DNA from: Teredinibacter sp. KSP-S5-2
GTDB taxonomy: Bacteria > Pseudomonadota > Gammaproteobacteria > Pseudomonadales > Cellvibrionaceae
Direction of reading: 5' to 3'
Length of the DNA: 64,000 nucleotides
Assembly (NCBI RefSeq): GCF_032773895.1
Contig: NZ_CP120416.1
Location: forward strand, 2,726,001-2,790,000
Made by a program: the position numbers and the translations under genes. Shown piece after piece: positions 27,501-36,047 of this stretch (position 1 is the first letter of the stretch; each line of letters starts with the position of its first letter). Below the pieces are notes generated by a model. That model was not told the DNA's origin and searched no databases. It was given only the letters and a program-made list of their open reading frames with translations.

Positions 27501-27728
27501 AACGTCTGGAAGCTTACCAATATCTTCAGCAGCAATTCCATCAACAACGGAAACCGCATCGCGCTTAGTATTGATTGCGCTGGCTTGTGAAGCTTTAATA
27601 CCCGTAACAATTACTTCTTCTTCAATACCAGCTTGATCTTGAGCTACGGCACCCATAGTCAAAAACAAACACGCTGAAGAGATACTAGAAGCAAGTATTT
27701 TCTTCTTGAACTCTGGTTTTAACCCCAT
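24591..27728 (-). CDS. TonB-dependent outer-membrane receptor
   Basis: 1045 aa from the ATG at 27728, which has GAGGA 7 nt upstream; the longer frame to 27815 lacks support. A signal peptide (residues ~1-31) is followed by a TonB-box-like EEVIVTGIKAS, a plug domain (DIGKLPDVTISDSLQRIPGIQV ... VQIRGLG), and a 22-strand-type barrel ending in the outer-membrane signature WSLGARFTF (terminal Phe). This class, with plug sequence TISDSLQRIPGI, is common in glycan-utilisation loci of Caulobacter, Xanthomonas and Alteromonadales-type bacteria. Neighbouring GH20 and halogenases suggest an amino-sugar oligosaccharide ligand (inference). Confidence 0.93.
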   Translation of the reverse strand: MGLKPEFKKKILASSISSACLFLTMGAVAQDQAGIEEEVIVTGIKASQASAINTKRDAVSVVDGIAAEDIGKLPDVTISDSLQRIPGIQVNRTAGESGGVQIRGLGNVGTMLNGEQFLSATTIDQAAADFGDLPSQLFAGASVYKSPISTLPSLGISGAVDLKTRRPFDLDEGFTVSGGVEVDRGSISDETDPTINLLGSWQNEKIGILAAVVTAEKTLATDFNGYFDTSENGGIGAANNNHLSWDSADTVNNDIYHIVPQGFAAFHKEEERQRDGANLSFQWDIGQGFELTADYFYSKQERWNRRAGVSQNNRWQGFNNYARPSNWGANDFTVQVDDGEVQNWRTVTAYNAEPWRLQSFAQTNKNTEVSQNSNIELNYDNDGALTGQVRITRASATAKMRHGYTEGDLLSIDSGSVVTGPGGLLPAQYCDESRGDIIVGDNGGCFAAYSANGIEDSDFVIGYDSSPEHPHFTGFDQTVTGGKGPRTVAEYMADIDSYHVGAFSSEGNTDDKASMDTFSTRWNYEFEDTPFISSIDFGLRQSEREIEHRQFSYFNDFPYTGCSAQWKAVDQFAGSNECLPYELQEQLANGDIPEITQAMIDEYQGEYVTGVDQEGTAYNNEFVNYTLLQPMRIDQANNVIWIDDFGGVTGLPGVWVADPKDFDDTFAFQERTFGAGTTKKVSDPGQSYDVTLSEFSYYLQGNFEMGPVSGNLGMKVVETDLKIRQNEVGAGIPHSGASVDTGDVVTTREYIDYLPSLNLSYTITEDLTARFAWGKTMQPINLLDWGGGKSVGRVFNDDCQCMRVANGSFAGNPALNPTRAENLDLSFEYYLGDATMFSIGYYNIDVESFVQPGSVWVDEPDDDGVNRGPFLFTSPVQGTGGEVSGWEVGAKLAFSDLLDAPVISDMGLDLNYTYSDSSQEAIGDGAILVNGSQKELPFINNSKDTYNFVVWYENSLVSARVAYNFRSERLMTEGNPATGYQGLYEDDYGQLDMNVTVNVTDQVSVYLNGLNVTEEYQQAYLEYKDQKAFQNIYEARWSLGARFTF

Positions 27729-28538
27729 TGGATTATCCTCATGATAGTTTTTATATCTTGTTTTATATGCAGGCTTCATGTCTTTATGCGAAACCCACCT
27801 GCAGAGACTTCCCAATTCCTAGCGGAATCAGACATGAATTCTATATCTCACCACTTTATCTTTGCTTTTCCCTCAAAAAATAAATCGGCACCCCATTTAA
27901 GGGGCGCCGCAAAAGACAAGGGGACGGTGTCTTTACAAAAAACAAATTTATACGTTATCGGCACTATATCCCTCGCAGCTTCTTAGTTGCGTACTTTTCA
28001 ATTCGATAGAAATACTTTTCGGATATAACAGTCATTATTTCTGTAACAATGATCAGGGTAAACATTCACACATCAGCTTATATATTTTTTATTTTTGGTA
28101 ATTTCTACGCCAAAAGAAGAATTAAAACTCACATAAAAATAATTATTGTTTGATCTTGTGTCCATTAGACGAAGGTCGGTTATACATGCCGCCACATATT
28201 TTTAGAAAAATCCCCAAACAAAGGCATATATAAAACATATTTATTACATCAATAAAATATTTAAATATCAGGAAAACTGACCAAATTAATGCTTAAGGAA
28301 AGTCAATGATGGGCAAGTTGTCAAGCAAAGCAAAAAACTTAAAATCATTCAGTTATTTCTGAAACAAAATAAAGAATACTTAGATCTGGAAAAATGCTTG
28401 ATTGAGTCGGATTGATGAATGAATCGTATTTATTCAGAATGATAAACAATAGAAAAATATATACTTTCAGTAATTACTGAAACATTAATAATTTGAAGTT
28501 CGACGAGATTTATCCAACCGAAATAAATCCGTTTTTAT
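27729..28538. promoter_or_regulatory. Long AT-rich control region upstream of the TonB receptor
   Basis: About 810 bp without a convincing gene. It contains two dyads with the same half-sites and spacing, TTCAG-N6-CTGAA (28348-28363 and 28466-28481; the latter sits in a perfect 18-bp palindrome, 28465-28482), and TTAGACGAAGGTCG at 28165-28178, matching a site upstream of halogenase 1. A GCACCCC/GGGGCGC hairpin lies near 27889-27908. The only candidate peptide is an 18-codon frame at 28306-28362. Confidence 0.5.
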
Positions 28539-29789
28539 TCACTTTTGAGAAATACCACGTATAAATTTACGTATTTCAGGCTGGATTTCAGTTCGAAAAC
28601 GCTTACCACTAAAGACACCGTAGTGACCAACATTGGGTTGAACATAATCCACGCGCCAATCAGATGGAATACCCGAACACAAATCATGTGCCGCCTGGGT
28701 TTGTCCAACACCGGAGATATCGTCCCTTTCACCTTCAACAGTCATTAGCCTTACCTGAGTCACATTTTCCGGCCGCACCAATTCATCTCGATGATAGAAT
28801 GCGTTGCGAGGCAGAAGGTGTTCTTGAAAAATATCGTGAATCGTCTGCAGGTAAAATTCTTCGGTAAGATCAAGCACCGCAAGGTATTCATCATAAAATT
28901 CTCTATGCTTCTGGACACTGTCACAATCCCCTTCAACCAGGTGATCAAAATAATTGCTATGAGCATCAATGTGCTTATCCTGGTTCATCGTGATAAACCC
29001 CCCAAGCTGTAAGAAACCGGGATAAACTCTTCTCCCAACGCCCCTGTTAGGCCAGGGCACGGTGTAAATCATATTATTTTTAAACCACTCATAGCTGCGC
29101 TCTTTGGCCACCTCATTGGGTATAGTCGGTGAGAGACGGGTATCAATCGGCGATCCCATAAAAATCATCGAAGCAGGAAGAAAATCACAAGGGTGAGCAG
29201 ATAAAATCGATACTGCCGCCAATATCGGTGGGCCAGGCTGGCAAATTCCCACAACATTTACCCCACCCCCAAGAAACTCAAGCATATCGATGAGGTAATC
29301 GATGTAATCGTTAAGATCAAACCTGCCGACTCTTACCGAAATTTCCCGGGCATCAATCCAATCAGTAACATATACATCATGATCAGGCAGAAACGCCTCT
29401 ACCGTTTGCCGAAGTAACGTCGCGTGGTGACCGGACATTGGAGCCACCAAAAGTACCTTTGGATCATTGGCGGCTTTTGGGTCAACAGAGTCAAGAACCT
29501 CAACATCCCGCTTAAAGTGCAATAAGTTACAGAAACTTTTTTGCCAGATTCTTTTGATTTCTACAGGAACAGCTTGCCCTTTTATCTCAGTTTCGGATAT
29601 CCGCCAATCGGGTTTACCATAACGCCGGGTGACAGATTCAAAAAGATCGCAGGCGGCCAGCATGTTTTTGCTGGCCCATGTATTCGGGAAAGGATTGTAC
29701 TGGGACTGTATGAGCCTTTTGTTCAGCCCGACCATTTCCCGCAGGGGAGAAATAAACGCGTGGTTCAGTTCGTAAATGTGATACAGCAT
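28539..29789 (-). CDS. phaZ: Intracellular polyhydroxyalkanoate depolymerase
   Basis: 416 aa. Mobilises stored PHA granules to hydroxyacids. The active-site cysteine is Cys183 in VVGICQPG, the same position and context as in Ralstonia PhaZ1; the Asp (GERDDISG) and His (NVGHYGVFSGKRF) of the triad are near the C-terminus. There is no signal peptide, so it acts in the cytoplasm. It lies alone between the receptor control region and aguB. The polymerase phaC is not in the window. Confidence 0.9.
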   Translation of the reverse strand: MLYHIYELNHAFISPLREMVGLNKRLIQSQYNPFPNTWASKNMLAACDLFESVTRRYGKPDWRISETEIKGQAVPVEIKRIWQKSFCNLLHFKRDVEVLDSVDPKAANDPKVLLVAPMSGHHATLLRQTVEAFLPDHDVYVTDWIDAREISVRVGRFDLNDYIDYLIDMLEFLGGGVNVVGICQPGPPILAAVSILSAHPCDFLPASMIFMGSPIDTRLSPTIPNEVAKERSYEWFKNNMIYTVPWPNRGVGRRVYPGFLQLGGFITMNQDKHIDAHSNYFDHLVEGDCDSVQKHREFYDEYLAVLDLTEEFYLQTIHDIFQEHLLPRNAFYHRDELVRPENVTQVRLMTVEGERDDISGVGQTQAAHDLCSGIPSDWRVDYVQPNVGHYGVFSGKRFRTEIQPEIRKFIRGISQK

Positions 29790-29886
29790 AACTGCCCTCC
29801 CATAAAGGACCGAACTAGAACACAGTAGATCGGTGAAAAGAGGCCTAGTTAGAGCATAGCAGAATTATGCTGCATAGCAACATCTA

Positions 29887-30798
29887 CTAATCCTGATCGA
29901 GCCACCGTTTGGTCAGGTTGGAATAGGCATCGACACGTCGATCACGAAGATAAGGCCAGATTCTCCGCACATCTTCAGAACGTTTCATGTCGACCACGGT
30001 ACAAAAGGCTCCGACTTCTTCTGAAGAAACTGTCTCGAGAAATTCACCTTGTGGGCCAGCGATGAAGCTACTGCCCCAAAATTCAATGCCCTCATTTTCA
30101 TCAACTGGAGACGCCTCATAACCGGTGCGATTCGCCACAATAACCGGAATACCGTTTGCAATGGCATGAGCTCTTTGCACCGTAACCCAAGCCTCTTGCT
30201 GACGCTGCTGCTCATCGGCATCATCATTGGGGTCCCAACCAATTGCAGTGGGATAGATAAGCAAATCGGCGCCGGCCAACGTCATTAAGCGAGCAGCTTC
30301 GGGATACCATTGATCCCAGCACACCATTACACCGAGTCTGCCCAGCTTGGTCTGAACAGGTCTAAAACCGTTTAGCTCGGCATCCGAATCACCAGGGGTA
30401 AAGTAGAACTTTTCATAGAATCCTGGGTCATCCGGGATATGCATTTTACGAAATGTACCAGCCCGCCCCCGGCATCCATCAATCACCTGTGCGGTATTGT
30501 GGTACAAACCCGGTGCTCGTTTTTCAAACCCCGAGATAACCAAAACCACATCCAACTCGGACGCCAAGGTCTCATAGAACTGGTAAGTTTCTCCGTCAAG
30601 CGGTTCAGCGAGATCAAATAAATCTGTGTCCTCAACCTGACAAAAATATTGCGTATCATGCAATTCTGGCAGAACCACAAGCTGGGCACCTTGAGCAACA
30701 GCATCACGGACATGGAAAGCCAATTGATCACGGTTCTTCTGCTTATCATTATCACTGACAGCGTGCTGAACAATTGCAGCAACAATTTTATCGGACAT
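29887..30798 (-). CDS. aguB: N-carbamoylputrescine amidase
   Basis: Nitrilase-family enzyme that hydrolyses N-carbamoylputrescine to putrescine, CO2 and ammonia. The Glu-Lys-Cys triad is visible: LPELHD, FRKMHIPDD and VMVCWDQWYPEAAR. Length is about 303 aa. The frame reaches a TTG at 30810 with an ATG at 30804; I start at the ATG at 30798, which has GGTG 6 nt upstream. It follows aguA by about 110 bp. Confidence 0.93.
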   Translation of the reverse strand: MSDKIVAAIVQHAVSDNDKQKNRDQLAFHVRDAVAQGAQLVVLPELHDTQYFCQVEDTDLFDLAEPLDGETYQFYETLASELDVVLVISGFEKRAPGLYHNTAQVIDGCRGRAGTFRKMHIPDDPGFYEKFYFTPGDSDAELNGFRPVQTKLGRLGVMVCWDQWYPEAARLMTLAGADLLIYPTAIGWDPNDDADEQQRQQEAWVTVQRAHAIANGIPVIVANRTGYEASPVDENEGIEFWGSSFIAGPQGEFLETVSSEEVGAFCTVVDMKRSEDVRRIWPYLRDRRVDAYSNLTKRWLDQD

Positions 30799-30910
30799 AG
30801 TCATCACCAAAAATTAAACCAGTTTTTTACAAGTGTTAAATTATTATGAACAATTTATCGAATACAACATGCAAACCGAGCGGCTGCACAGTTGTTTACT
30901 GAAAAAACAC

Positions 30911-31936
30911 TCAGGCCATTTGCATAGTTGCGCAATGCAAACTTCCATGCTGCTCGAGCAAGGCCTCGCAGCGAATTGGAACAATGGTATATTTATCGCC
31001 GCAACATTTATTGAGTATATCGATTGCCAACGAGTCTTCTTCAACACCGTATACCGGCAAAAATAGAAACCCGTTAGTGATTAAAAAGTTGGCGTAGGTC
31101 GCCGGTAATGGTCGACCATCTTCCTGGCTATGTATTTGAGGGGTAGGAAGAGAACACGTTTTAAAGTTTTGCTCTTCTGCAATTCGTGTGACTTGTTCTT
31201 CTAACGATCGCAACACAGCGACATCAGAGTGTTGAGCATTAAAACCACTGTAAACAATAGTCTCATCATCGACAAACCGTGCAACAGTATCAATGTGACC
31301 GTCAGTATCATCCCCGGTCAATTGAATATCTTCAATCCATAATATTTCTTCAACACCCAGCTCTGATTGAAGAATGTGTTCAACCTGAGCGCAACTATAA
31401 CCTGAGTTGCGGTTGTCATTAATTACACACTCTTTATTCGCAAGTAGCTGACGCCGCGAATTTATTTCAAGCGCGCCACCTTCGAGAACAAATTCGTTCA
31501 ATTCAATACCTACACCCATATGGCGACATAGCTCACCAGCAACATTATTATCACATTCTGCTGAGTACTTTCCTCCCCACCCGTTAAAGACAAAACTCTT
31601 GTAACCGGAAGAACAGGATAGCGGGCCGTAGTCACGAATCCAGGTGTCGTTGTAATAAAGGTGGGAAATAACGTTTACACTGGTGTCAGGAATACCCAAG
31701 GCAGTTAAGTTATTCAGCCAAGCAGATTGATCCATATTGGGATGTAATAACACTGTCACCACAAACTCTGGATTACTGGCCGCACAATACTGAGTAAACT
31801 GAGTCAGCATTTGCCAATAGCAGGCGTCAACAGCCTGCATTTTGCTTTCACTGTCACTCCAGTCACTACCTGGAAAAGGCCAGGCAAGTAAAATAGATTT
31901 ACAACTATTCCACTCTGGCAATAAAACGTTCGCCAT
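30911..31936 (-). CDS. aguA: Agmatine deiminase
   Basis: 341 aa of the PAD/ADI fold. Converts agmatine to N-carbamoylputrescine and ammonia. Markers are the N-terminal LLAWP, WIRDYGP, the DDTDGHID segment with substrate-binding acids and His, and the nucleophilic Cys in GSLHCATMQ at the very C-terminus. It starts 15 bp after ccmG on the same strand, so it is probably read from the ccm transcript as well. Confidence 0.93.
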   Translation of the reverse strand: MANVLLPEWNSCKSILLAWPFPGSDWSDSESKMQAVDACYWQMLTQFTQYCAASNPEFVVTVLLHPNMDQSAWLNNLTALGIPDTSVNVISHLYYNDTWIRDYGPLSCSSGYKSFVFNGWGGKYSAECDNNVAGELCRHMGVGIELNEFVLEGGALEINSRRQLLANKECVINDNRNSGYSCAQVEHILQSELGVEEILWIEDIQLTGDDTDGHIDTVARFVDDETIVYSGFNAQHSDVAVLRSLEEQVTRIAEEQNFKTCSLPTPQIHSQEDGRPLPATYANFLITNGFLFLPVYGVEEDSLAIDILNKCCGDKYTIVPIRCEALLEQHGSLHCATMQMA

Positions 31937-31951
31937 ATATCCCCTTACAGG

Positions 31952-32467
31952 CTACTGCATAAGAGGCGCAAGTATTTGCTGCCAGACTTGCTCATCAACA
32001 ACACCGACATGGCGATATTGCACAATGCCCTTAGAATCAACAACATAGGTTTCAGGCGCACCATAAACCCCTAAATCTAAACCGAATTTGCCATCTGCGT
32101 CGACAATATTAACAGCGTAAGGATCGCCCAATGCATTTAACCATTCCTTCGCTGCAGCATCCTCGTCCTTGTAGTCAACACCAACAATAGTGATGCCCCG
32201 CTTTTTTAGCTCAAGTAAAAACGGGTGTTCAGACCGGCAACTGGGACACCAGGTTGCCCATACATTTAACAAATATGGTTTCCCATGAAAATCCTTGTCA
32301 CTTACCATCTGACTTTTGTTCAGCAAGTTTGGCAAGGAAAATTCGGGTAAGGGTTTGCCAATCAATGCTGAAGGCAATTCCGAAGGATCATTTTTTAGCC
32401 CAACCCCGAGAAAAACCGCAAGAACAGCAAAAACGATTAATGGAATGAACAGTTTTAACCGATTCAT
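31952..32467 (-). CDS. ccmG: Thiol:disulfide interchange protein CcmG (DsbE)
   Basis: Periplasmic, membrane-tethered thioredoxin-like protein that reduces apocytochrome c or CcmH. An N-terminal anchor (residues ~7-22) is followed by GKPYLLNVWATWCPSCRSEHPFL with redox motif CPSC, and by the cis-Pro loop GAPETYVVD. Its ATG overlaps the ccmF stop (ATGA). In most system I operons ccmH and ccmI come next; here aguA does. Confidence 0.95.
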   Translation of the reverse strand: MNRLKLFIPLIVFAVLAVFLGVGLKNDPSELPSALIGKPLPEFSLPNLLNKSQMVSDKDFHGKPYLLNVWATWCPSCRSEHPFLLELKKRGITIVGVDYKDEDAAAKEWLNALGDPYAVNIVDADGKFGLDLGVYGAPETYVVDSKGIVQYRHVGVVDEQVWQQILAPLMQ

Positions 32468-34554
32468 TTTACTTCCTCACCCAGCCCCTGCTCATTAGAT
32501 ATCTCATCATCGTTTGGTGGTTGAGTAACCTCATCCCCCTGCTCGTCCTCTTGATTAAGATCTTCCTGGGCGGGTGCAGAATCAGAATCTACAGATTCAT
32601 CATTCGATTGAGTTTGTTTTTTACGGCTGAGCTTATAACGCTTATCAAATACAGCGATGGCACCACCCAACGCCATAAAAATTGCACCCAACCATATCCA
32701 GCGAACTACAGGTTTATAGTGGATACGCACCGCCCAGTCGTTGTTATCTAATTTCTCACCTAACGATACATAAATATCACGAAACAGGCCGGCATCAATC
32801 GCAGCCTCTGTCATCATATTGCCACCGGAGAAATAACGTCTTTTCTCCGGGTGCAACTCAACAATCACTTTATTGTTTTTGCTTACTATCATCGTGCCTC
32901 TATCAGCAACGTAGTTAGGACCACGCTGATGAGTCACGTCCGCAAGCTCATATTGGTAACCAGCGGCAACCAAGGGCTGGCCAATGGTTAAGCGAACATC
33001 TCGCTGATCGCTGTAGATCGTGTTTAGACTCACGCCCAACAAACTGATACCAAAACCGATGTGGGCAATAATCATCCCATAGTAACTGCGAGGCAAGCGT
33101 CTTAAACCGTAAGAAATACTTTCTGTATTTTGACACTTTCGCCACACATCAGAAATGGAAGCAAACACAACCCAGCTGCCCAACGCAATAGTGATAGCGG
33201 CTGCAATGGAATAATCGCCTTCAATCGTGCCAGGAATAAACGAGCCTAACCATATACTGATAAGCAGAGGATAAAGCTGCCACTTTTGAATTTTTTCAAA
33301 TCGCGTTTTACGCCAGTTCAGCATGCAACCTAAACCAATACACAACGCGACCGGAATCATCAACTTAACGAAAAAGAAATTAAAATAAGGCTCGCCAACA
33401 GATATTTTCCCGATATTCAAGGCCTCTGTAATTAACGGGTAAATTGTTCCAAGTAAAACAAAAGCACAGATAACGACGAACAAAATACTGTTAACCAACA
33501 AGAAAGCCTCGCGAGACAACAGACCAAAACCGGAAGTGCTTTTTAATACCGGAGCGCGAAGAGCAAAAAGAGTTAAGGATCCACCCACCACAACAGCAAG
33601 GAAAGCTAGAATAAACACACCTCGAGTTGGGTCTGCGGCAAATGCATGGACAGAGGTTAATACCCCCGAACGAACCAGGAACGTGCCCAGCAAACTCAAC
33701 GAAAATGTAAATATTGCAAGTAACAGAGTCCAGTTTTTAAATACACCGCGCTTTTCCGTCATAATCAGTGAGTGAATTAATGCTGTTCCCACCAACCAAG
33801 GCATAAAAGATGCATTTTCAACCGGATCCCAGAACCACCAGCCTCCCCAGCCTAATTCATAGTAGGCCCACCAACTTCCAAGTGCGATACCAATAGTTAA
33901 AAATGCCCACGCAAGGTTCGTCCACGGTCTGGACCAACGCGCCCATGCACTGTCCAAACGACCGGAAAGTAACGCAGCTATGGCAAAAGCGAACACAACA
34001 GAAAAACCCACATAGCCCATATACAACATTGGAGGATGAATAATGAGTCCGGGGTCTTGCAACAACGGATTTAAGTCACCACCGTCCTGAGGGATATTTG
34101 GTAGAAAACGTTCGAACGGGTTCGAAGTGAAGATCAAAAATAAAAGAAAACCGACCGCCACAAAGCCCATTACGGATAACACTCGGGCGAGAACATCTAA
34201 AGGTAAATCACGACTAAATACGCTAACAGCGAGTGTCCAACCGGCTAAAATAAGTACCCACAATAACAGCGAGCCTTCATGACCACCCCAAACCGCGCTG
34301 AGCTTATATTCAGGGGGCAACAGGGAGTTGGAATTATTCGCCACATAGACAACAGAAAAATCATCAACGTAAAAAGACCAAGCCAAAAAGCCGAAAGCAA
34401 TGGCAACAAAGACAAATAACCCCAACGCCAAGGGGCGCGAGGATGACATCCAAACCAACTTGCCATTATATGTTCCGGCCAAAGGAATAATGGTTAAGCA
34501 AAAGGCCAGCAATAATGCGAGTATCAGAGCCAGTTGACCAAACTCAGGTATCAT
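32464..34554 (-). CDS. ccmF: Cytochrome c maturation heme lyase CcmF
   Basis: 696-residue, many-helix membrane protein that attaches heme to apocytochrome c. The tryptophan-rich heme-handling motif WGGWWFWDPVENASFMPWL is present, as are the helices around it with conserved His residues. The C-terminus carries an additional acidic, low-complexity tail (residues ~650-696, SNDESVDSDSAPAQEDLNQEDEQ) not typical of all CcmF. It overlaps ccmE by 11 bp and ccmG by 4 bp. Confidence 0.97.
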   Translation of the reverse strand: MIPEFGQLALILALLLAFCLTIIPLAGTYNGKLVWMSSSRPLALGLFVFVAIAFGFLAWSFYVDDFSVVYVANNSNSLLPPEYKLSAVWGGHEGSLLLWVLILAGWTLAVSVFSRDLPLDVLARVLSVMGFVAVGFLLFLIFTSNPFERFLPNIPQDGGDLNPLLQDPGLIIHPPMLYMGYVGFSVVFAFAIAALLSGRLDSAWARWSRPWTNLAWAFLTIGIALGSWWAYYELGWGGWWFWDPVENASFMPWLVGTALIHSLIMTEKRGVFKNWTLLLAIFTFSLSLLGTFLVRSGVLTSVHAFAADPTRGVFILAFLAVVVGGSLTLFALRAPVLKSTSGFGLLSREAFLLVNSILFVVICAFVLLGTIYPLITEALNIGKISVGEPYFNFFFVKLMIPVALCIGLGCMLNWRKTRFEKIQKWQLYPLLISIWLGSFIPGTIEGDYSIAAAITIALGSWVVFASISDVWRKCQNTESISYGLRRLPRSYYGMIIAHIGFGISLLGVSLNTIYSDQRDVRLTIGQPLVAAGYQYELADVTHQRGPNYVADRGTMIVSKNNKVIVELHPEKRRYFSGGNMMTEAAIDAGLFRDIYVSLGEKLDNNDWAVRIHYKPVVRWIWLGAIFMALGGAIAVFDKRYKLSRKKQTQSNDESVDSDSAPAQEDLNQEDEQGDEVTQPPNDDEISNEQGLGEEVK

Positions 34555-35026
34555 ATTGTATCCCCTTACACACCGTCATATGCTGCTCGCCTTGCTTATA
34601 AGATTCATCTACCTGCACGGTGTCACTGACTTCTGACGGGGTATAATTCTCGTCGTGTTTGGCCAACACTTTACTCGCGGTAAATACGCCAGAGTCTTCC
34701 AACTTGCCAGTCAACACCACAGCCTCACCTTCAGCGAATAAATCCGGCAACAAGCCTGAGTAGTAGACCACAATCTCTTCAGCGCCATCGGTAACTTTAA
34801 ACGCGACATCCAGGTTTTCCTTGGAGCGTTCTACAGTTCCGGGTACAACACAACCCCCTGCCCGAATGGTTTTACCGTGAGGCGCTTCACCGTTAACCAG
34901 TTTTGAAGGGGGGTAAAATAAATTGATGTTTTCTCTTAACGCGAAAACAGTTAAGCCAATAGCCAAGCTACTGCCCAAAATAATAAAAATCACAATCCAA
35001 AGTCGTTGTTTTCTTACCGGGTGCAT
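34544..35026 (-). CDS. ccmE: Heme chaperone CcmE
   Basis: 160 aa. Periplasmic chaperone that binds heme covalently and hands it to CcmF. An N-terminal membrane anchor (residues ~8-28) precedes an OB fold with FAEGEAVVLTGKL and the heme-binding motif AKHDENY, His being the attachment residue, then a flexible tail. Confidence 0.96.
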   Translation of the reverse strand: MHPVRKQRLWIVIFIILGSSLAIGLTVFALRENINLFYPPSKLVNGEAPHGKTIRAGGCVVPGTVERSKENLDVAFKVTDGAEEIVVYYSGLLPDLFAEGEAVVLTGKLEDSGVFTASKVLAKHDENYTPSEVSDTVQVDESYKQGEQHMTVCKGIQYDT

Positions 35027-35044
35027 AGGGAAAATAAAACCTTT

Positions 35045-35263
35045 TTAATTTTCAGGGGTGGATGTCGTCGCTAATCTAGCTTGAATTGCCCGTTGTTGTT
35101 TAAAAAATGTTTTTGTTTTTATTTTAGGTTGGATAGCCAGATAACCAAGCCCCAGGAAAGTTGCCAGGTAACTGACCCACACATAAAAACCATGCCCCTT
35201 CATGGTCAGTAAATCGGATAAAGAGTGAAACTGAAAAACCAGATTGGTTATCACATCGATCAT
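35045..35263 (-). CDS. ccmD: Heme exporter protein CcmD
   Basis: 72 aa with one membrane helix (YVWSYLATFLGLGYLAI region, HGFYVW at its start), followed by a basic coiled tail (FFKQQRAIQARL), as in CcmD, which stabilises the CcmC:heme:CcmE complex. It follows ccmC by 2 bp. Confidence 0.9.
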   Translation of the reverse strand: MIDVITNLVFQFHSLSDLLTMKGHGFYVWVSYLATFLGLGYLAIQPKIKTKTFFKQQRAIQARLATTSTPEN

Positions 35264-35265
35264 AA

Positions 35266-36006
35266 TTATTTTCCTACCACCAAATCCTGAACCCAGCGTG
35301 TTTTTCGTTCACGACGTAAAATTTCAGCGTTGGTATGTAAAATAAGCAACCAAGCATAAGTCACATAGAATGCAATTATCATCCAAATTAACGGGTAAGC
35401 CATGCTTGGATCAATTGTCGATCCTCCCGTCAGTTTCAGGGTTGCTGGCTGGTGTAAGGTGTACCACCAGTCAACAGATTTATAAATAATAGGAATGTTG
35501 ACCATACCGACCAAAGCGAGAATGGCGCAGGTTTTGTCTGCGGCTTCCTGGTTGTCGTATGCTTGTTGTAAAGCGACAATCCCCAAGTACAGAAAAAACA
35601 ATACCAACATAGAGGTAACACGCGCATCCCAGACCCACCATGCACCCCAAGTGGGCTTACCCCATAACGAGCCGGTAAATAGACAAATAAAGGTTAATAC
35701 CGCTCCGATCTGGGCCGCACAGCGCATCATCATATACGGCAACTTCATTCGCCATATCAAACCTATAGCGCCATTAATGGCCATAACATAGTAGCCCGCC
35801 AAGGCAAGAAAAGAACCGGGAACATGAATAAAAATAATACGGTAACTGTTGCCTTGTTTAGCATCTGCCGGCGCGTAACCCAATGCCCAGATACTGCCCA
35901 AAGCAAGCAATAAGATGGAAGCGACTGACAGCCAAGGTAACCAGGCACCTGTTTTTTCGTAAAACCATCTGGGCGACCCCAAACGATGAAACCATTGCCA
36001 CGACAT
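35266..36006 (-). CDS. ccmC: Heme transporter/delivery protein CcmC
   Basis: 246 aa with six membrane helices. The periplasmic WWD motif reads WGAWWVWDARVTSMLVLFFLYLG, and flanking His residues (FIHVPGSFLALAGY, WWYTLHQPATL) are the axial heme ligands. Loads heme on CcmE. Order ccmB-ccmC-ccmD is conserved. Confidence 0.96.
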   Translation of the reverse strand: MSWQWFHRLGSPRWFYEKTGAWLPWLSVASILLLALGSIWALGYAPADAKQGNSYRIIFIHVPGSFLALAGYYVMAINGAIGLIWRMKLPYMMMRCAAQIGAVLTFICLFTGSLWGKPTWGAWWVWDARVTSMLVLFFLYLGIVALQQAYDNQEAADKTCAILALVGMVNIPIIYKSVDWWYTLHQPATLKLTGGSTIDPSMAYPLIWMIIAFYVTYAWLLILHTNAEILRRERKTRWVQDLVVGK

Positions 36007-36047
36007 GTCTAATTATTATCCCCAAAAATCGATTGATACCGGCACAT

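Noticed and set aside
27906-27936. GGGGACGGTGTC stretch with AAAGAC/GTCTTT ends, possible REP element
   Set aside because: Only one copy seen and no REP-associated transposase nearby; too short to call.
27741-27986. 81-codon plus-strand frame in the receptor control region
   Set aside because: No ribosome site, opposite the receptor start, composition unlike a protein, and it runs through small hairpins.
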